DNA of 64,000 nucleotides from Cerasibacillus quisquiliarum. Lineage in GTDB: Bacteria > Bacillota > Bacilli > Bacillales > Amphibacillaceae. Of the stretch, positions 17,856 through 27,389 are shown one piece after another (within the stretch, counting starts at the first letter, position 1; the number at the start of each line of letters is the position of its first letter). The position numbers were made by a program, and so were the translations under genes. The notes under the pieces are model-generated. The model did not search any database. It was given only the letters and a program-made list of their open reading frames with translations, and was not told where the DNA came from. The stretch spans positions 1 through 64,000 of the forward strand of contig NZ_JACHHA010000012.1 of NCBI RefSeq assembly GCF_014202495.1, in the 5' to 3' direction.

Positions 17856-20800
17856 TTATGCTTCTTTTTCCTTTTTGTTGCGACGTGTTAGTTTCGCTGT
17901 TAAATCATCAAAAAATGTGTAGACGACTGGGATGAGTAACAGTGTAAAGATACTGGATACGCCGAGTCCGAAGATAATCGTAATCGCTAATGGTTGTTGC
18001 ATTTCTGCTCCTTCGCCAAGTGCGAGTCCGATTGGCACCATACCTAAGATTGTCGTCAGCGTCGTCATTAAGATTGGACGGAGCCTGCTTTTTCCTGCTT
18101 GAATAATCGCTTCGTACCTTTCGACACCACGGCGCCGTAATATATTAATATAGTCAACAAGTACGATCGAGTTGTTAACGACAATACCGGCCAACATGAT
18201 GATTCCGATAAAGCCTGGAATACTTAATGGTAAGCCTGTAATGAATAATCCACCGAGTACACCGACTACCATCGTTGGCATTGAAAACATAATGATAAAT
18301 GGAAATAGGAAGTTCTCAAATTGAATGGCCATCACAGCATAGACAAGGAAGATGGAGAAGACAAGGGCTTTTGCTAAGTCAGAAAATGACTCGACCATAT
18401 CTTCAGCTTGCCCACCGATATTATAACTGTAGCCTTCTGGAAAACCTTTTTCCATATCTTTAAGCGTTGTTTCCACATCTTGAAGAACGCTTCCTAAGTC
18501 ACGGTCAACGATATCACTTGTAACGTTCATTTGTGGTTGTTGGTTTTGTCTTAGTAATGAGACGGGACCTTGAACTTCTTTAAATTCTGCTACTTCTTCT
18601 AATGGGACAGTCGTCCCTTCTTGTGACGTGACCTTCATATCTTGTAAATCACTGATCTCTTGTCGCTCGTCTTCTGGATAGAGCAGAGTAACATTCATTT
18701 CTTGTCCTTCTTCACGGTATGTTGTCGCGACTTGACCTGTAAATTGCATTTGCACTTGACTTAAGATATCGTCCTGTGTCAATCCATATAGGGCGGCTTT
18801 TTCTTTTTCCACGACGATATGCATTTGTGGTACAGCTTCGTTTGCTGCTGTTTCTGGGTTATAGATACCTTCAACGGTTCTTATTTCACTTACGACATCA
18901 TCAGCGAGTTCTCGAAGCGTGTCATGGTCGGGTCCGTTAAGTTCGATCGTAATCGGGTCCCCCATTGACATATCGCCATGACTTTCTTTCACCTTTATTT
19001 CTGCACCGACGATTGATTGTAAGTCGGCATTTATATCTTGAACAATTTCGGTTGTCGTTTTATCACGTTCATGACTCGGGACAAGTTGCATCATAAATGA
19101 TGTCTTATTCCCTGATGAACCACCGATACCAAAGCCACCTGAACCGATGGTGACGAAGTTCGTTTCAATGACTGATTCGTATTTTTCTAATTTGTCATGG
19201 ACTTGATCTGTGATGCTTTTGACATGTTCAAGTGAACTTCCAGGTGCTGTTTCGACTGATATTTCCATCTGTCCTTCATCTGCTGCTGGTATAAATTCCG
19301 CACCGATAAATGGAATTAAAACTAAACTTCCGACAATGGCTAGAATCGTAACAGTTACCGTTGTTTTACGATACTTTAAAACACGTTTCAAGGCACGGGC
19401 ATATCCATTATTTAATCGCTCTAAAAAGCGATTAAACCAATATCTTCGTCCATGGTCTTCCATCGCTCGGGCAAGTAATTTCGATGACAACATCGGCACA
19501 AGTGTAACGGCGACAACTAATGATGCAATCAGTGAGAACGAGACGGTTAATGCAAGGGGTGTAAATAAGTCAGATGCGATTCCCTCGACATAAACAATGG
19601 GTAAAAAGACGACCAATGTTGTTGTTGTCGATGCAATAACCGCTGGTGCTAATTCGGATGCCCCTTTTGTTGCTGATTCGAAAAGACTGTATCCACGCTG
19701 ACGATATGAGTAAATGTTTTCTAAAATAACGATCGAACTGTCGACCATCATTCCAAGTCCGAGTGCTAATCCACCGAGTGTTAACACGTTTAATGTTTGT
19801 CCAGTGAAATACATAAGAGCAAAAGTAGAGATAACTGCAATCGGAATCGATAGACCGATGACAATCGTTGCTCGAATACTTTTTAAAAATAACAGTAGGA
19901 CGAATAACGCGATAACTCCACCGATAAGGATATTTTGAATAACAGAGTCAATCGATAGCTTTATAAATTCAGATGTGTCAATGACGACATCAAGTTTAAC
20001 GTCTGACGCTAATTTATGATTGATTTCATCTAGATTATTTAAAATTTCATCCGCAACTGCGACTGTGTTGGCATCTGTCTTTTTCATAATCGATAACACA
20101 ACGGCTGGTTCACCATTGACTAATGTTTCGGACGTTGATTTTTTAAATGTATCTTCTACTGTTGCAACGTCTTCGACATGGAGTTTTGCACCTGTTGGTG
20201 ATTGGATGAGTGTTTTTTTAATATCTTCAAGAGAATGATATTCACCAACGACGCGGAGTTGTAAATCTTTATGTCCTTTTTCGACGGAACCGACAGATAC
20301 GGATCGGTTCTGACTACTAACTGCCTGTGTAATCAATTGTGGGCTCACACCATATTGTTGCAGTTTCGCTTCATCAAGTATGAGTTGAATTTCACGTTCT
20401 TTTGCCCCATCAATCGTAACGGATGCGACACCTTCTTGCCGTTCAAAAAATGGAGCGATTTGATTATCTGCAAGGTCTGTTAAGACAGCCGCATCTTTTC
20501 CAGTTAAGCTAAGCCACATAACAGGCAATTGGTCCGGACTAAAACGCATAATATTCGGGTCGCCTGCCTGATCGGGCAACATATTTTTCACTTGGTCTAC
20601 TCGTTCTCTGACATCAAGGAGGGCTTGGTCTAAATCAACCCCGTTATTAAACATCATTAAAACGAGTGAGTTACCTGATTGTGATTGAGATTGAATCGTG
20701 TTTATGCCTTCGACAGAACTAATCGCTGATTCAATCGGGCGACTTACTAAGTTCTCGACTTCCTGTGGTGCCGCGTCTTCATAGGTTGTCGCTATAACGG

Positions 20801-20933
20801 CAACGGGTAGGTCAATCTTTGGGAATAAATCAACGACTAGGTTCCGAACGGAGACAACACCTAGTGCGATAATGGCAAGGACGATCATGATGACACCGAC
20901 TGGTCTTTTTACAGAAGTGTTTACTAATTTCAC
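17856..20933 (-). CDS. swrC: RND-family efflux pump, SwrC/AcrB-like
   Basis: A 1025-residue proton-driven multidrug or lipopeptide exporter of the HAE1/AcrB superfamily. It has the standard layout: N-terminal helix starting SVKRPVGVIMIVLAI, two large extracellular loops and twelve membrane helices; GGLALGLGMMVDSSIVILENIY carries the conserved Asp pair region of TM4 and TPLALTV is near it. In B. subtilis SwrC (YerP) confers self-resistance to surfactin. GTG start, three bases after the stop of the adaptor gene, so the two are translationally coupled. The substrate here cannot be told from sequence. Confidence 0.88.
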   Translation of the reverse strand: MKLVNTSVKRPVGVIMIVLAIIALGVVSVRNLVVDLFPKIDLPVAVIATTYEDAAPQEVENLVSRPIESAISSVEGINTIQSQSQSGNSLVLMMFNNGVDLDQALLDVRERVDQVKNMLPDQAGDPNIMRFSPDQLPVMWLSLTGKDAAVLTDLADNQIAPFFERQEGVASVTIDGAKEREIQLILDEAKLQQYGVSPQLITQAVSSQNRSVSVGSVEKGHKDLQLRVVGEYHSLEDIKKTLIQSPTGAKLHVEDVATVEDTFKKSTSETLVNGEPAVVLSIMKKTDANTVAVADEILNNLDEINHKLASDVKLDVVIDTSEFIKLSIDSVIQNILIGGVIALFVLLLFLKSIRATIVIGLSIPIAVISTFALMYFTGQTLNVLTLGGLALGLGMMVDSSIVILENIYSYRQRGYSLFESATKGASELAPAVIASTTTTLVVFLPIVYVEGIASDLFTPLALTVSFSLIASLVVAVTLVPMLSSKLLARAMEDHGRRYWFNRFLERLNNGYARALKRVLKYRKTTVTVTILAIVGSLVLIPFIGAEFIPAADEGQMEISVETAPGSSLEHVKSITDQVHDKLEKYESVIETNFVTIGSGGFGIGGSSGNKTSFMMQLVPSHERDKTTTEIVQDINADLQSIVGAEIKVKESHGDMSMGDPITIELNGPDHDTLRELADDVVSEIRTVEGIYNPETAANEAVPQMHIVVEKEKAALYGLTQDDILSQVQMQFTGQVATTYREEGQEMNVTLLYPEDERQEISDLQDMKVTSQEGTTVPLEEVAEFKEVQGPVSLLRQNQQPQMNVTSDIVDRDLGSVLQDVETTLKDMEKGFPEGYSYNIGGQAEDMVESFSDLAKALVFSIFLVYAVMAIQFENFLFPFIIMFSMPTMVVGVLGGLFITGLPLSIPGFIGIIMLAGIVVNNSIVLVDYINILRRRGVERYEAIIQAGKSRLRPILMTTLTTILGMVPIGLALGEGAEMQQPLAITIIFGLGVSSIFTLLLIPVVYTFFDDLTAKLTRRNKKEKEA

Positions 20934-20936
20934 GAT

Positions 20937-21806
20937 CTATTCCCCGCTTTCTTCGACGACTTTAATTTTATTTCCATCAGTTAACGTTAATTGGCCATTA
21001 ACGATGACTTGATCTTTTTCCTTTAGTTTTCCTTCAACGGCTGTATAGTCAGACTGTGTTTCTTTAATCGTAACATTTACTTTTTCCGCTTTATTATCTT
21101 TAGCAATATAAATGAATGTTTCCCCTGCTTCTTCAACAAGTGCTTCAGTCGGTATTTTTAATGTGTTTTTAATCCGTTTTGTTGGAACGGTTATTTTTAA
21201 AATGGTTCCTGAAACGATTTTGTTGTCTTTATTATCAATTGTTGCTTCAATCGGGTAAAGCCCAGTATCACCAGGTAGTGTGCCGATCGATGTAATCGTA
21301 ATTTTTTCCTTTTTACCATTATAAGTCGCTTGTAATGTTTGCTCTTTTTTAAAATGTTGACGGTCTTTTTCTGTGACGGAAAAACTTATATTTAATGTTT
21401 CTAAATCAGCGATGAGTGCGACTGGTTCTTCTGTTGAAACAGTGTCCCCTTCTTTTTTGGAGAAATTAACGAGTGTGCCATCTTTTGGTGCTTTGATTGT
21501 TTGTTTACCGTAAGGTGTTTTCACGACAAATAAAGTGTCGTCTTTTTTCACATCGGATCCTTCTTCTTTTTCGATTGAATCAATTTCTCCTGCTGCTTGT
21601 AGCATGATCGGTGTCGTTGTTTGTGGTGCTGTTCTTCCGTAAACGGTTTGTTCAACAACGAGATCCCCTTTAGTGACCTCAACCACTTCTACAGGGGTTT
21701 CTCTTTCTTTTGATTTTGCGTTTTCTGTATCTTCAGCTTTTTCTGTGCAAGCACTTAATATTGACATGATAAGTACGGCAATTAGTAAATAATGTGTTTT
21801 CTTCAT
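20937..21806 (-). CDS. Efflux RND transporter adaptor (membrane fusion) lipoprotein
   Basis: A 289-residue lipoprotein (lipobox LSAC) of the HlyD/MFP type. A lipoyl-like hairpin with GEIDSIEKEEGSDVKKDD and FVVKTPYGKQTIKAPKDGTL, then beta-barrel and membrane-proximal domains. In a monoderm it would sit outside the membrane and help the SwrC-like pump release substrates. ATG after a weak GAGGAGTCGAACGA site. It forms a two-gene operon with the pump. Confidence 0.83.
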   Translation of the reverse strand: MKKTHYLLIAVLIMSILSACTEKAEDTENAKSKERETPVEVVEVTKGDLVVEQTVYGRTAPQTTTPIMLQAAGEIDSIEKEEGSDVKKDDTLFVVKTPYGKQTIKAPKDGTLVNFSKKEGDTVSTEEPVALIADLETLNISFSVTEKDRQHFKKEQTLQATYNGKKEKITITSIGTLPGDTGLYPIEATIDNKDNKIVSGTILKITVPTKRIKNTLKIPTEALVEEAGETFIYIAKDNKAEKVNVTIKETQSDYTAVEGKLKEKDQVIVNGQLTLTDGNKIKVVEESGE

Positions 21807-22074
21807 TCGTTCGACTCCTCGTTTCTTTTTTTAAAAAACATATGATCTATACGATGATGATCGGCTTTTGTTTCATATCTTATGATAATTGTATTTATAA
21901 CGGAGATTAAAAAAAGCGGGTAATTCTAATGTTGTTCGTTCATTTATCTTTCTAGTGTAGTCACATCGCCACTATTTTTCAAGTGTGATAGGTACTAAAA
22001 TAATTGTACTATTAGATGAATGATATTGCATTTGTTTTACTTTTATACATGTATTTTTCTTCTATCAATGTGAA

Positions 22075-22112
22075 CAAAAAAAGAGAGCATATGTATTCTC
22101 ACCATGCCCTCT
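22075..22112 (-). terminator. Terminator of the small lipoprotein gene
   Basis: On the minus strand AGAGGGCAT pairs with ATGCTCTCT (one G-T pair) and is followed by seven Ts. Confidence 0.75.
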
Positions 22113-22130
22113 ATCATTCAATAAAAATGC

Positions 22131-22319
22131 TTATTGATTATCGTTATTATCTCCCATATCGCTTCCGTTGTCTTGATTAATGTCACCGTTGTCACCATCA
22201 TTTTGATCGAGTGGTGCGTTGTTGTTATCGTTGTTATTATTATCTGGAGCTGCACAAGCTGTAAAAACGGTTAAAGCCATAAATGGAACGAGTAGACGAA
22301 CTAACCATTTATTTTTCAT
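22131..22319 (-). CDS. Small Asn/Asp-rich lipoprotein
   Basis: A 62-residue predicted lipoprotein: basic N-terminus, hydrophobic segment, lipobox FTAC near residue 20, then a tail composed almost only of Asn, Asp and Gly. The ATG at 22319 follows GAAGGAGGGAAAATA; a longer frame to 22361 has no site. It has its own terminator and stands between fabZ and the efflux operon. No known domain; the acidic tail might bind divalent cations, but that is a guess. Confidence 0.65.
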   Translation of the reverse strand: MKNKWLVRLLVPFMALTVFTACAAPDNNNNDNNNAPLDQNDGDNGDINQDNGSDMGDNNDNQ

Positions 22320-22495
22320 TATTTTCCCTCCTTCTGACGGTCGTGTTGTAATGGTATACAATGGTTAGTTTGTCCTGCTTTAAAAAAGTCATGCGGGTTA
22401 TTTTGGAAAATTTAAGTGAAGTTGAGAAAGATGAAAGGAAAAAATTGAACACCATGCTTGATGTGGATGTATTTAAGTTTCGAAAGGATGATACT

Positions 22496-22541
22496 TTTTA
22501 AAAAGCGTCTCATGTCGAAAATCACGACTACGAGACGCTCG
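22496..22541 (-). terminator. Terminator of fabZ
   Basis: Stem GCGTCTCGTAGTCG / CGACATGAGACGC (imperfect) with T-run on the minus strand just after the fabZ stop. Confidence 0.8.
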
Positions 22542-22546
22542 CTTCA

Positions 22547-22966
22547 TTATTTAATCGCAAACATAATTTCTGCTTCACAGGCCAATTCACCATCAACTGT
22601 GGCGATGCCTTTACCTTTACCAATAGGACCTTTCATACGTAGGATTTCGACTTCGAGTTTTAATGTGTCTCCTGGTCTTACTTGGCGTTTGAAGCGACAC
22701 TTATCAATGCCGGCTAAGAAGCCTATTTTCCCTTTGTTTTGCTCCATATTTAACATGGCAATGGCTCCTGTTTGAGCAAGTGCTTCCACGATGAGAACGC
22801 CTGGCATAACAGCATATTCTGGAAAATGCCCTTGAAAAAAAGGTTCATTTGCTGTTACGTTTTTCATTCCGACGACGCGTTTACCTTCTTCCATTTCTAA
22901 TACTTTATCGACAAGCAGAAAGGGATAGCGGTGGGGAATTGTTTGTTTAATTTGTTCAATATCCAC
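22547..22966 (-). CDS. fabZ: 3-hydroxyacyl-[acyl-carrier-protein] dehydratase FabZ
   Basis: A 139-residue hot-dog fold enzyme that dehydrates beta-hydroxyacyl-ACP in type II fatty acid synthesis. The family signature is clear: [13 protein letters not shown] at the start, catalytic His and Glu in [26 protein letters not shown]. The GTG at 22966 lies 6 nt after AAGGAGTG and matches the known N-terminus; the ATG at 23032 is 22 codons too early. The location near flhOP and mbl is conserved with B. subtilis (ywpB). Confidence 0.93.
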   Translation of the reverse strand: MDIEQIKQTIPHRYPFLLVDKVLEMEEGKRVVGMKNVTANEPFFQGHFPEYAVMPGVLIVEALAQTGAIAMLNMEQNKGKIGFLAGIDKCRFKRQVRPGDTLKLEVEILRMKGPIGKGKGIATVDGELACEAEIMFAIK

Positions 22967-23004
22967 GAGATCACTCCTTTTACTTCTTCTTTTTATGTAG
23001 ATTG

Positions 23005-23040
23005 AGAAAAAGCTCGCATCAGAAAAGTGCAAGCTTTTTA
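23005..23040 (-). terminator. Terminator of the EpuA-like gene
   Basis: On the minus strand AAAGCTTGC pairs with GCGAGCTTT, followed by TTTC. Lies 10 bp after the stop codon and 40 bp before fabZ. Confidence 0.7.
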
Positions 23041-23049
23041 TATTATAAA

Positions 23050-23373
23050 CTATTTTTCTTTATTGACGATATCTATGATATGTTGCCATGTTTCTATTTT
23101 TATGGCATCTTTCGGATCACCGTCTCCAAGAACACCATAACCAATCATTAAACCAGCAATAAGGGCAGCTGCTGCCAAAATAGCAATGACAATTAGACGG
23201 AGCCAAATTGGAAAAATCCGGCGACGTGGTCTTTTTGTTTTTTGTTTCGCTGCTTTTTTCATTTTCTTACGTTCTCTTCGTGAAAGTGTTTCTGTTTCTT
23301 GTGTGGTTTGTATTTGTTTTTTCTGTTTATGTTCTTTTCTCGTTGCTGGTTTTTCTAACTGCTTTGTTCCCAT
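23050..23373 (-). CDS. EpuA-like small membrane protein
   Basis: A 107-residue protein: a strongly basic cytoplasmic N-terminus of about 55 residues ([21 protein letters not shown]), one membrane helix (about 56-78) and a short outer tail ending [24 protein letters not shown]. This matches the family named DNA-directed RNA polymerase subunit beta (EpuA, PF11772), whose name is historical; it does not resemble RpoB. Such genes are commonly found by mbl and fabZ in Firmicutes. Function unknown. Confidence 0.78.
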   Translation of the reverse strand: MGTKQLEKPATRKEHKQKKQIQTTQETETLSRRERKKMKKAAKQKTKRPRRRIFPIWLRLIVIAILAAAALIAGLMIGYGVLGDGDPKDAIKIETWQHIIDIVNKEK

Positions 23374-23456
23374 GGCAAATTTCGCCTCTTTCTCTTATCA
23401 ACATCGATTAGAATATCGTTATTATAACATATTATATTTTACAGCATTTGAAAACT

Positions 23457-24287
23457 TTATGATCGTATTTGGTTAATTAATCCCATCATTTGATCGCCCA
23501 TCGTAATCGTACGTGCATTCATTTGATAAGAGCGCTGCGTTGTTATTAGGTGAGTCATTTCTTCTGCTAAATTGACATTGGATTGCTCGAGTGCTTGGCT
23601 TTGAACTAGTTCAGCCGTATCATCTGCCATTTGCAAAATATCTAATTCGTTATAACCTAGTGCTTCTAAGTCTGGTAATCTGAATAAATTGTCACCCGCA
23701 GCTTCTAGCACACGTGGACGAATCACTTCTACAATAGCCAACTGATCGACAAATTGATCAACACCGTTTCGCGTAACGTATATCGCACCATTCGAGCGAA
23801 TCGATATATCATCAAAACCTTCTTCAATATCGATTGGACCGGCTAATCCCATGATTGGATGGCCATCCGATGTAACGAGACGGACATGTCCTGTTCCAGT
23901 CGGATGTAAATATAATGCACCATCTCTCGTATATCGTGTTTCGATGTTTCCTGAAACTTCAACTTGAACAGGGTAGAAATGATTTTCTTTAAGTAGAACG
24001 GTATCTAATGATCGGTCTGTTTGTTTAATGGACCCTATCGCAAAGTTTCTCTGAATGGAACCTAGTTTAGCACCTGAACCGACACGTATACCATCTGGTG
24101 TTAAACGTCCTTCAGCATTCGCACGATCTGTCATATTATTGATTTGCTGAAATAGTAGAGAAGAAAATTCGGTTTGGCGACTTTTGTATCCTGTCGTTTG
24201 GCTATTTGCTAGATTATTGCCGATGGTATCCAACTTATTCTGTAGTTGATTCATTGTAACTGCGGCTTGAATCATCATACGTGACAT
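23457..24287 (-). CDS. flhP: Flagellar hook-basal body protein FlhP
   Basis: A 276-residue rod/hook family protein (FlgG-like). N-terminal flagella basal body rod motif (MNQLQNKLDTIGNNLANSQT) and C-terminal signature (ALEQSNVNLAEEMTHLITTQRSYQMNA). FlhO and FlhP form the distal rod in B. subtilis. Start taken at the ATG after GGGGGAG with 9-nt spacing, removing eight residues of the longest frame. It is 71 bp after flhO. Confidence 0.9.
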   Translation of the reverse strand: MSRMMIQAAVTMNQLQNKLDTIGNNLANSQTTGYKSRQTEFSSLLFQQINNMTDRANAEGRLTPDGIRVGSGAKLGSIQRNFAIGSIKQTDRSLDTVLLKENHFYPVQVEVSGNIETRYTRDGALYLHPTGTGHVRLVTSDGHPIMGLAGPIDIEEGFDDISIRSNGAIYVTRNGVDQFVDQLAIVEVIRPRVLEAAGDNLFRLPDLEALGYNELDILQMADDTAELVQSQALEQSNVNLAEEMTHLITTQRSYQMNARTITMGDQMMGLINQIRS

Positions 24288-24358
24288 AAAGTTTGTCTCC
24301 CCCATTTTCATTTTATAAGATCGCGTATTATGATAAGTGATTGGTATTCATATTCGTA

Positions 24359-25162
24359 TTAGCCTATCCGACCGATATCATTCACTGCTTTTCCCATACT
24401 TTCATCATATGCTTTTAAAACGCGTTGATTTGTTTCGAACATACGATAAGCTTCTATCATCTGTGTCATCGTTTGTAAAGCATTGACATTGGACTCTTCT
24501 AAAAAACCTTGTTGAATGTGATATGCTGCATGAGCAGGTATCGCATCTGTTGGTCCTACGTATAAATCATTACCTTCTTTTTCTAATATATGGGCATCAG
24601 CTACATAACGAATATCTAATTGAGACACTTGAGTATCTGTTTCAATTTGTCCGTCAGGTGTAACAGTAAAGTCTAGCCCGTCTGTAAAAATTCGATTTTG
24701 GTTATTATCTAATACATAATAACCTTTTGTTGTGACAAGATAGCCTTCACCATCAACTGTAAAATTCCCGTTACGCGTAAGGCGGATATCGCCTGCTTCA
24801 TTTTGTACAGCGAAAAAGAAGCTGCCATTTTCATCAGGTACATTTTCTTGAATGAGGGCTAAATCTGTATCTATTCCTGTTTCGCGAATATCTCCCTGAT
24901 TAAAATAGGGCACATATTCTTGAATATAAACACCTGTATTCAAGCTACCGATAGGGCGATTTGTCGGGACTTTCATACCGTGTTTAACGGGCAACTGTTT
25001 TGCGTTTATTTCATGCATAAGCATTTCTGGAAAGGCGCGAAATGTTGCTCGGTCGGCTTTATACCCCGGTGTGTTCGCATTTGCTATATTGTTAGATAAT
25101 GCTTCTTGATAGCGTTGTTGTGCAATCATACCACTAGCTACCGTATAAAAACCTCTTAACAC
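24359..25162 (-). CDS. flhO: Flagellar hook-basal body protein FlhO
   Basis: A 267-residue FlgF/FlgG-type rod protein. It begins MLRGFYTVASGMIAQQRYQ with the NNIANANTPGYKAD rod motif and ends with EESNVNALQTMTQMIEAYRMFETNQ. GTG start about 10 nt after AAGGAGATGG. It lies between mbl and flhP as in B. subtilis. Two FlhO/FlhP genes outside the main flagellar operon imply a flagellated organism. Confidence 0.9.
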   Translation of the reverse strand: MLRGFYTVASGMIAQQRYQEALSNNIANANTPGYKADRATFRAFPEMLMHEINAKQLPVKHGMKVPTNRPIGSLNTGVYIQEYVPYFNQGDIRETGIDTDLALIQENVPDENGSFFFAVQNEAGDIRLTRNGNFTVDGEGYLVTTKGYYVLDNNQNRIFTDGLDFTVTPDGQIETDTQVSQLDIRYVADAHILEKEGNDLYVGPTDAIPAHAAYHIQQGFLEESNVNALQTMTQMIEAYRMFETNQRVLKAYDESMGKAVNDIGRIG

Positions 25163-25213
25163 GTTCCATCCATCTCCTTCATGTTAGCTAAGCGTTTTCA
25201 GGATTTTCTATCG

Positions 25214-26215
25214 TTAAATAATTTTTCTCCGTTCTATCTTATCAATATTGGCTAGCATCATACCAGTTCCTTTAGCGACACAATTTTTCGGTTCTTCTGC
25301 AATAAAGACAGGAACTTTTAACTGCTCTGCTAGTAATTGGTCAATGCCATGAATGAGTGCGCCACCACCAGTTAAAATGACACCGCGATCAATAATGTCA
25401 GCTGATAATTCAGGTGGCGTCCGTTCGAGTACTGACTTGGCTGCGTGGACGATGACAGAGACCGATTCTCGTAAGGATTGTTCTATTTCTTTAGAATGAA
25501 TGGTTATCGTTCGTGGTAATCCAGTTACTAAGTCGCGACCGCGAATATCCATGCTTTCATCTCTTCCTTCTGGAAATACAGTAGCGACATTGATCTTGAT
25601 ATCTTCTGCTGTACGTTCTCCAATAAGCAAGTTGTATTCTTTTTTTATGTATTGAAGAATATCTTGATCAATCGTATCTCCGGCCATTTTAATCGATTCA
25701 GATGTCACAATGTCCCCCATTGATAAGACGGCAACATCAGTCGTTCCACCACCGATATCAATGACCATATTACCACTCGGTTGGAAGATTTCCATCCCCG
25801 CACCGATGGCAGCGACTTTCGGCTCTTCTTCTAAATATACTTTTTTACCACCGGATTTTTGGGCTGCTTCTTTAATCGCTTTTTGTTCTACTTTTGTAAT
25901 ATTTGTCGGACAACAAATAAGCATCCGTGGTTTGGATAGAAATCCGCGTACTTTTATTTTGTTAATAAAATGTTTTAGCATCGCTTCTGTGACGTCAAAA
26001 TCGGCAATAACACCATTCTTCAAAGGGCGAATCGCTTCGATATTTCCAGGCGTACGCCCTACCATGCGACGTGCTTCTTCGCCCACTTCTAAAACTTTTC
26101 CAGTCGTTCGATCCATAGCCACGACTGCAGGCTCGTTTAAAACAATTCCTTTTCCTTTAACATGAATTAACACATTGGCCGTTCCAAGGTCAATTCCGAT
26201 ATCTCGCGAAAACAT
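25214..26215 (-). CDS. mbl: MreB-like actin homologue Mbl
   Basis: A 333-residue bacterial actin that directs lateral wall synthesis. It shows the actin phosphate motifs (IGIDLGTANVLIHVKGKG, then MVIDIGGGTTDVAVLS) and adenosine motif (VILTGGGALIHGIDQLL), and is nearly collinear with B. subtilis Mbl. ATG at 26215 follows AGGAGGAACCAGACG and gives MFSRDIGIDLG; the nine codons upstream are not conserved. The neighbours spoIIID and flhO are the same as in B. subtilis. Confidence 0.95.
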   Translation of the reverse strand: MFSRDIGIDLGTANVLIHVKGKGIVLNEPAVVAMDRTTGKVLEVGEEARRMVGRTPGNIEAIRPLKNGVIADFDVTEAMLKHFINKIKVRGFLSKPRMLICCPTNITKVEQKAIKEAAQKSGGKKVYLEEEPKVAAIGAGMEIFQPSGNMVIDIGGGTTDVAVLSMGDIVTSESIKMAGDTIDQDILQYIKKEYNLLIGERTAEDIKINVATVFPEGRDESMDIRGRDLVTGLPRTITIHSKEIEQSLRESVSVIVHAAKSVLERTPPELSADIIDRGVILTGGGALIHGIDQLLAEQLKVPVFIAEEPKNCVAKGTGMMLANIDKIERRKII

Positions 26216-26557
26216 CGTCTGGTTCCTCCTAATATTCTTCATTTCGCCTGTAAATTATATATGCAACTAATATCATATTTTACCACAAATTGAAACAATT
26301 AAGTGTATAATCTTAAAGAAACTTTTATGATTTTGTAAAGATATGTCGAATGACTATTTGTATGACGTTTTTCTTAGGTTTTTTTAACTATATGCATATA
26401 AAGGATAGGAATAAACGTCTATTAATTGTTTGTTATAAGCCAGTAGATATTTATACGTGTCGAATGTCGCCTGATGGTAATGGATTTACTTTGCTCACTT
26501 GTGGCAGTTTACCAGACGATTGTAAAAGACATGCTAAGTTATTGGGTCTTATCAAAT
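26216..26557. other. Intergenic between mbl and spoIIID
   Basis: About 340 bp of AT-rich DNA that must hold the mbl promoter; I could not pick one. A plus-strand open frame of 76 codons (26350-26580) has no ribosome-binding site and runs into the spoIIID terminator, so it is not called. Confidence 0.5.
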
Positions 26558-26594
26558 TGAAAAAGCTTGTAAGAAAGTGACTTCCTACAAGCAA
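26558..26594 (-). terminator. Terminator of spoIIID
   Basis: On the minus strand GCTTGTAGGAAG pairs with CTTTCTTACAAGC (one bulge) and is followed by TTTTTC. The stem core GCTTGTAGGA recurs in the terminator at 28882. Confidence 0.78.
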
Positions 26595-26647
26595 GATAAA
26601 TAGAATGATTCATTTTGATGATCAGGAGAAAAGGTTATTTTAGGTCA

Positions 26648-26935
26648 TTACTGTGATGTCGCTTCTTTTTCTTGTTGCTTTTTTAATGATTTTTGTTTGT
26701 ATTTTTGTCGTGTCGCTTCACCTCCTCTAAGATGTCGAATGGATTTGTGATATTCTAAAATCTCTTTTACTTTTGCTGCAAGCTCAGGATTTATTTCAGG
26801 TAATCGCTCTGTTAAATCCTTATGAACTGTGCTTTTAGACACACCAAATTCTTTCGCTATTTTTCGGACTGTCTTCCTCGTCTCCACATAATAAAAGCCA
26901 ATTCGAAGCGTCCTTTCTTTGATGTAATCATGCAC
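26648..26935 (-). CDS. spoIIID: Sporulation transcription factor SpoIIID
   Basis: A 95-residue DNA-binding protein that adjusts sigma-E-dependent transcription in the mother cell. The helix-turn-helix TVRKIAKEFGVSKSTVHKDL is intact and the sequence is close to the B. subtilis protein through YHKSIRHLRGGEAT, then ends in a basic tail. GTG start after GGAGGAGAACGGT, giving MHDYIKERT as in B. subtilis. It lies between spoIIQ and mbl. Confidence 0.95.
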   Translation of the reverse strand: MHDYIKERTLRIGFYYVETRKTVRKIAKEFGVSKSTVHKDLTERLPEINPELAAKVKEILEYHKSIRHLRGGEATRQKYKQKSLKKQQEKEATSQ

Positions 26936-27389
26936 ACCGTTCTCCTCCCTATGATGTCATTAATTCTGAGGTGTGGAGTGAGACAAGGTTATTAATCATG
27001 CTATTTTTTAAATATCTCTTTTTTCATAAATCATGCAACGTGGTGGCTTTTAACATTAATTTAGGAGCAAATTTACTTTGTGACTACTTTACAAGGCATT
27101 TTTTTATGTGTTAAATCAACACCATGAGTAAATAAAAGAAAAACATGCTATGAATGCTAAAAGTGATTGTCATATGTATCTCAATGAATAAAAATTTACT
27201 TATCACATATAGCCACACCAGCTTCACCTCAGATGATGATCGTGTACTTGGTTTGTAATATTTTATTATTAGCTATCTAAGATTATGATTAATTTTTCTA
27301 ATGGAGCAATTTTTGTTTAGGAATTTGAAGACTTTGCTTTTATAAGAGTGTGCGTGGTTCTCGGGGTGGCACTTTAATTTAAAAAAAGG
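26936..27389. other. Intergenic upstream of spoIIID
   Basis: About 450 bp of AT-rich DNA between spoIIID and the 21-bp repeat array. A sigma-E promoter is expected for spoIIID but I did not find one with proper spacing. No gene seen. Confidence 0.5.

Noticed and set aside
23050..23373. RNA polymerase beta subunit, as the EpuA family name implies
   Set aside because: The protein is a 107-residue basic single-span membrane peptide with no RpoB-like sequence.
26350..26580. 76-codon plus-strand frame between mbl and spoIIID
   Set aside because: No ribosome-binding site, and its end coincides with the spoIIID terminator stem.
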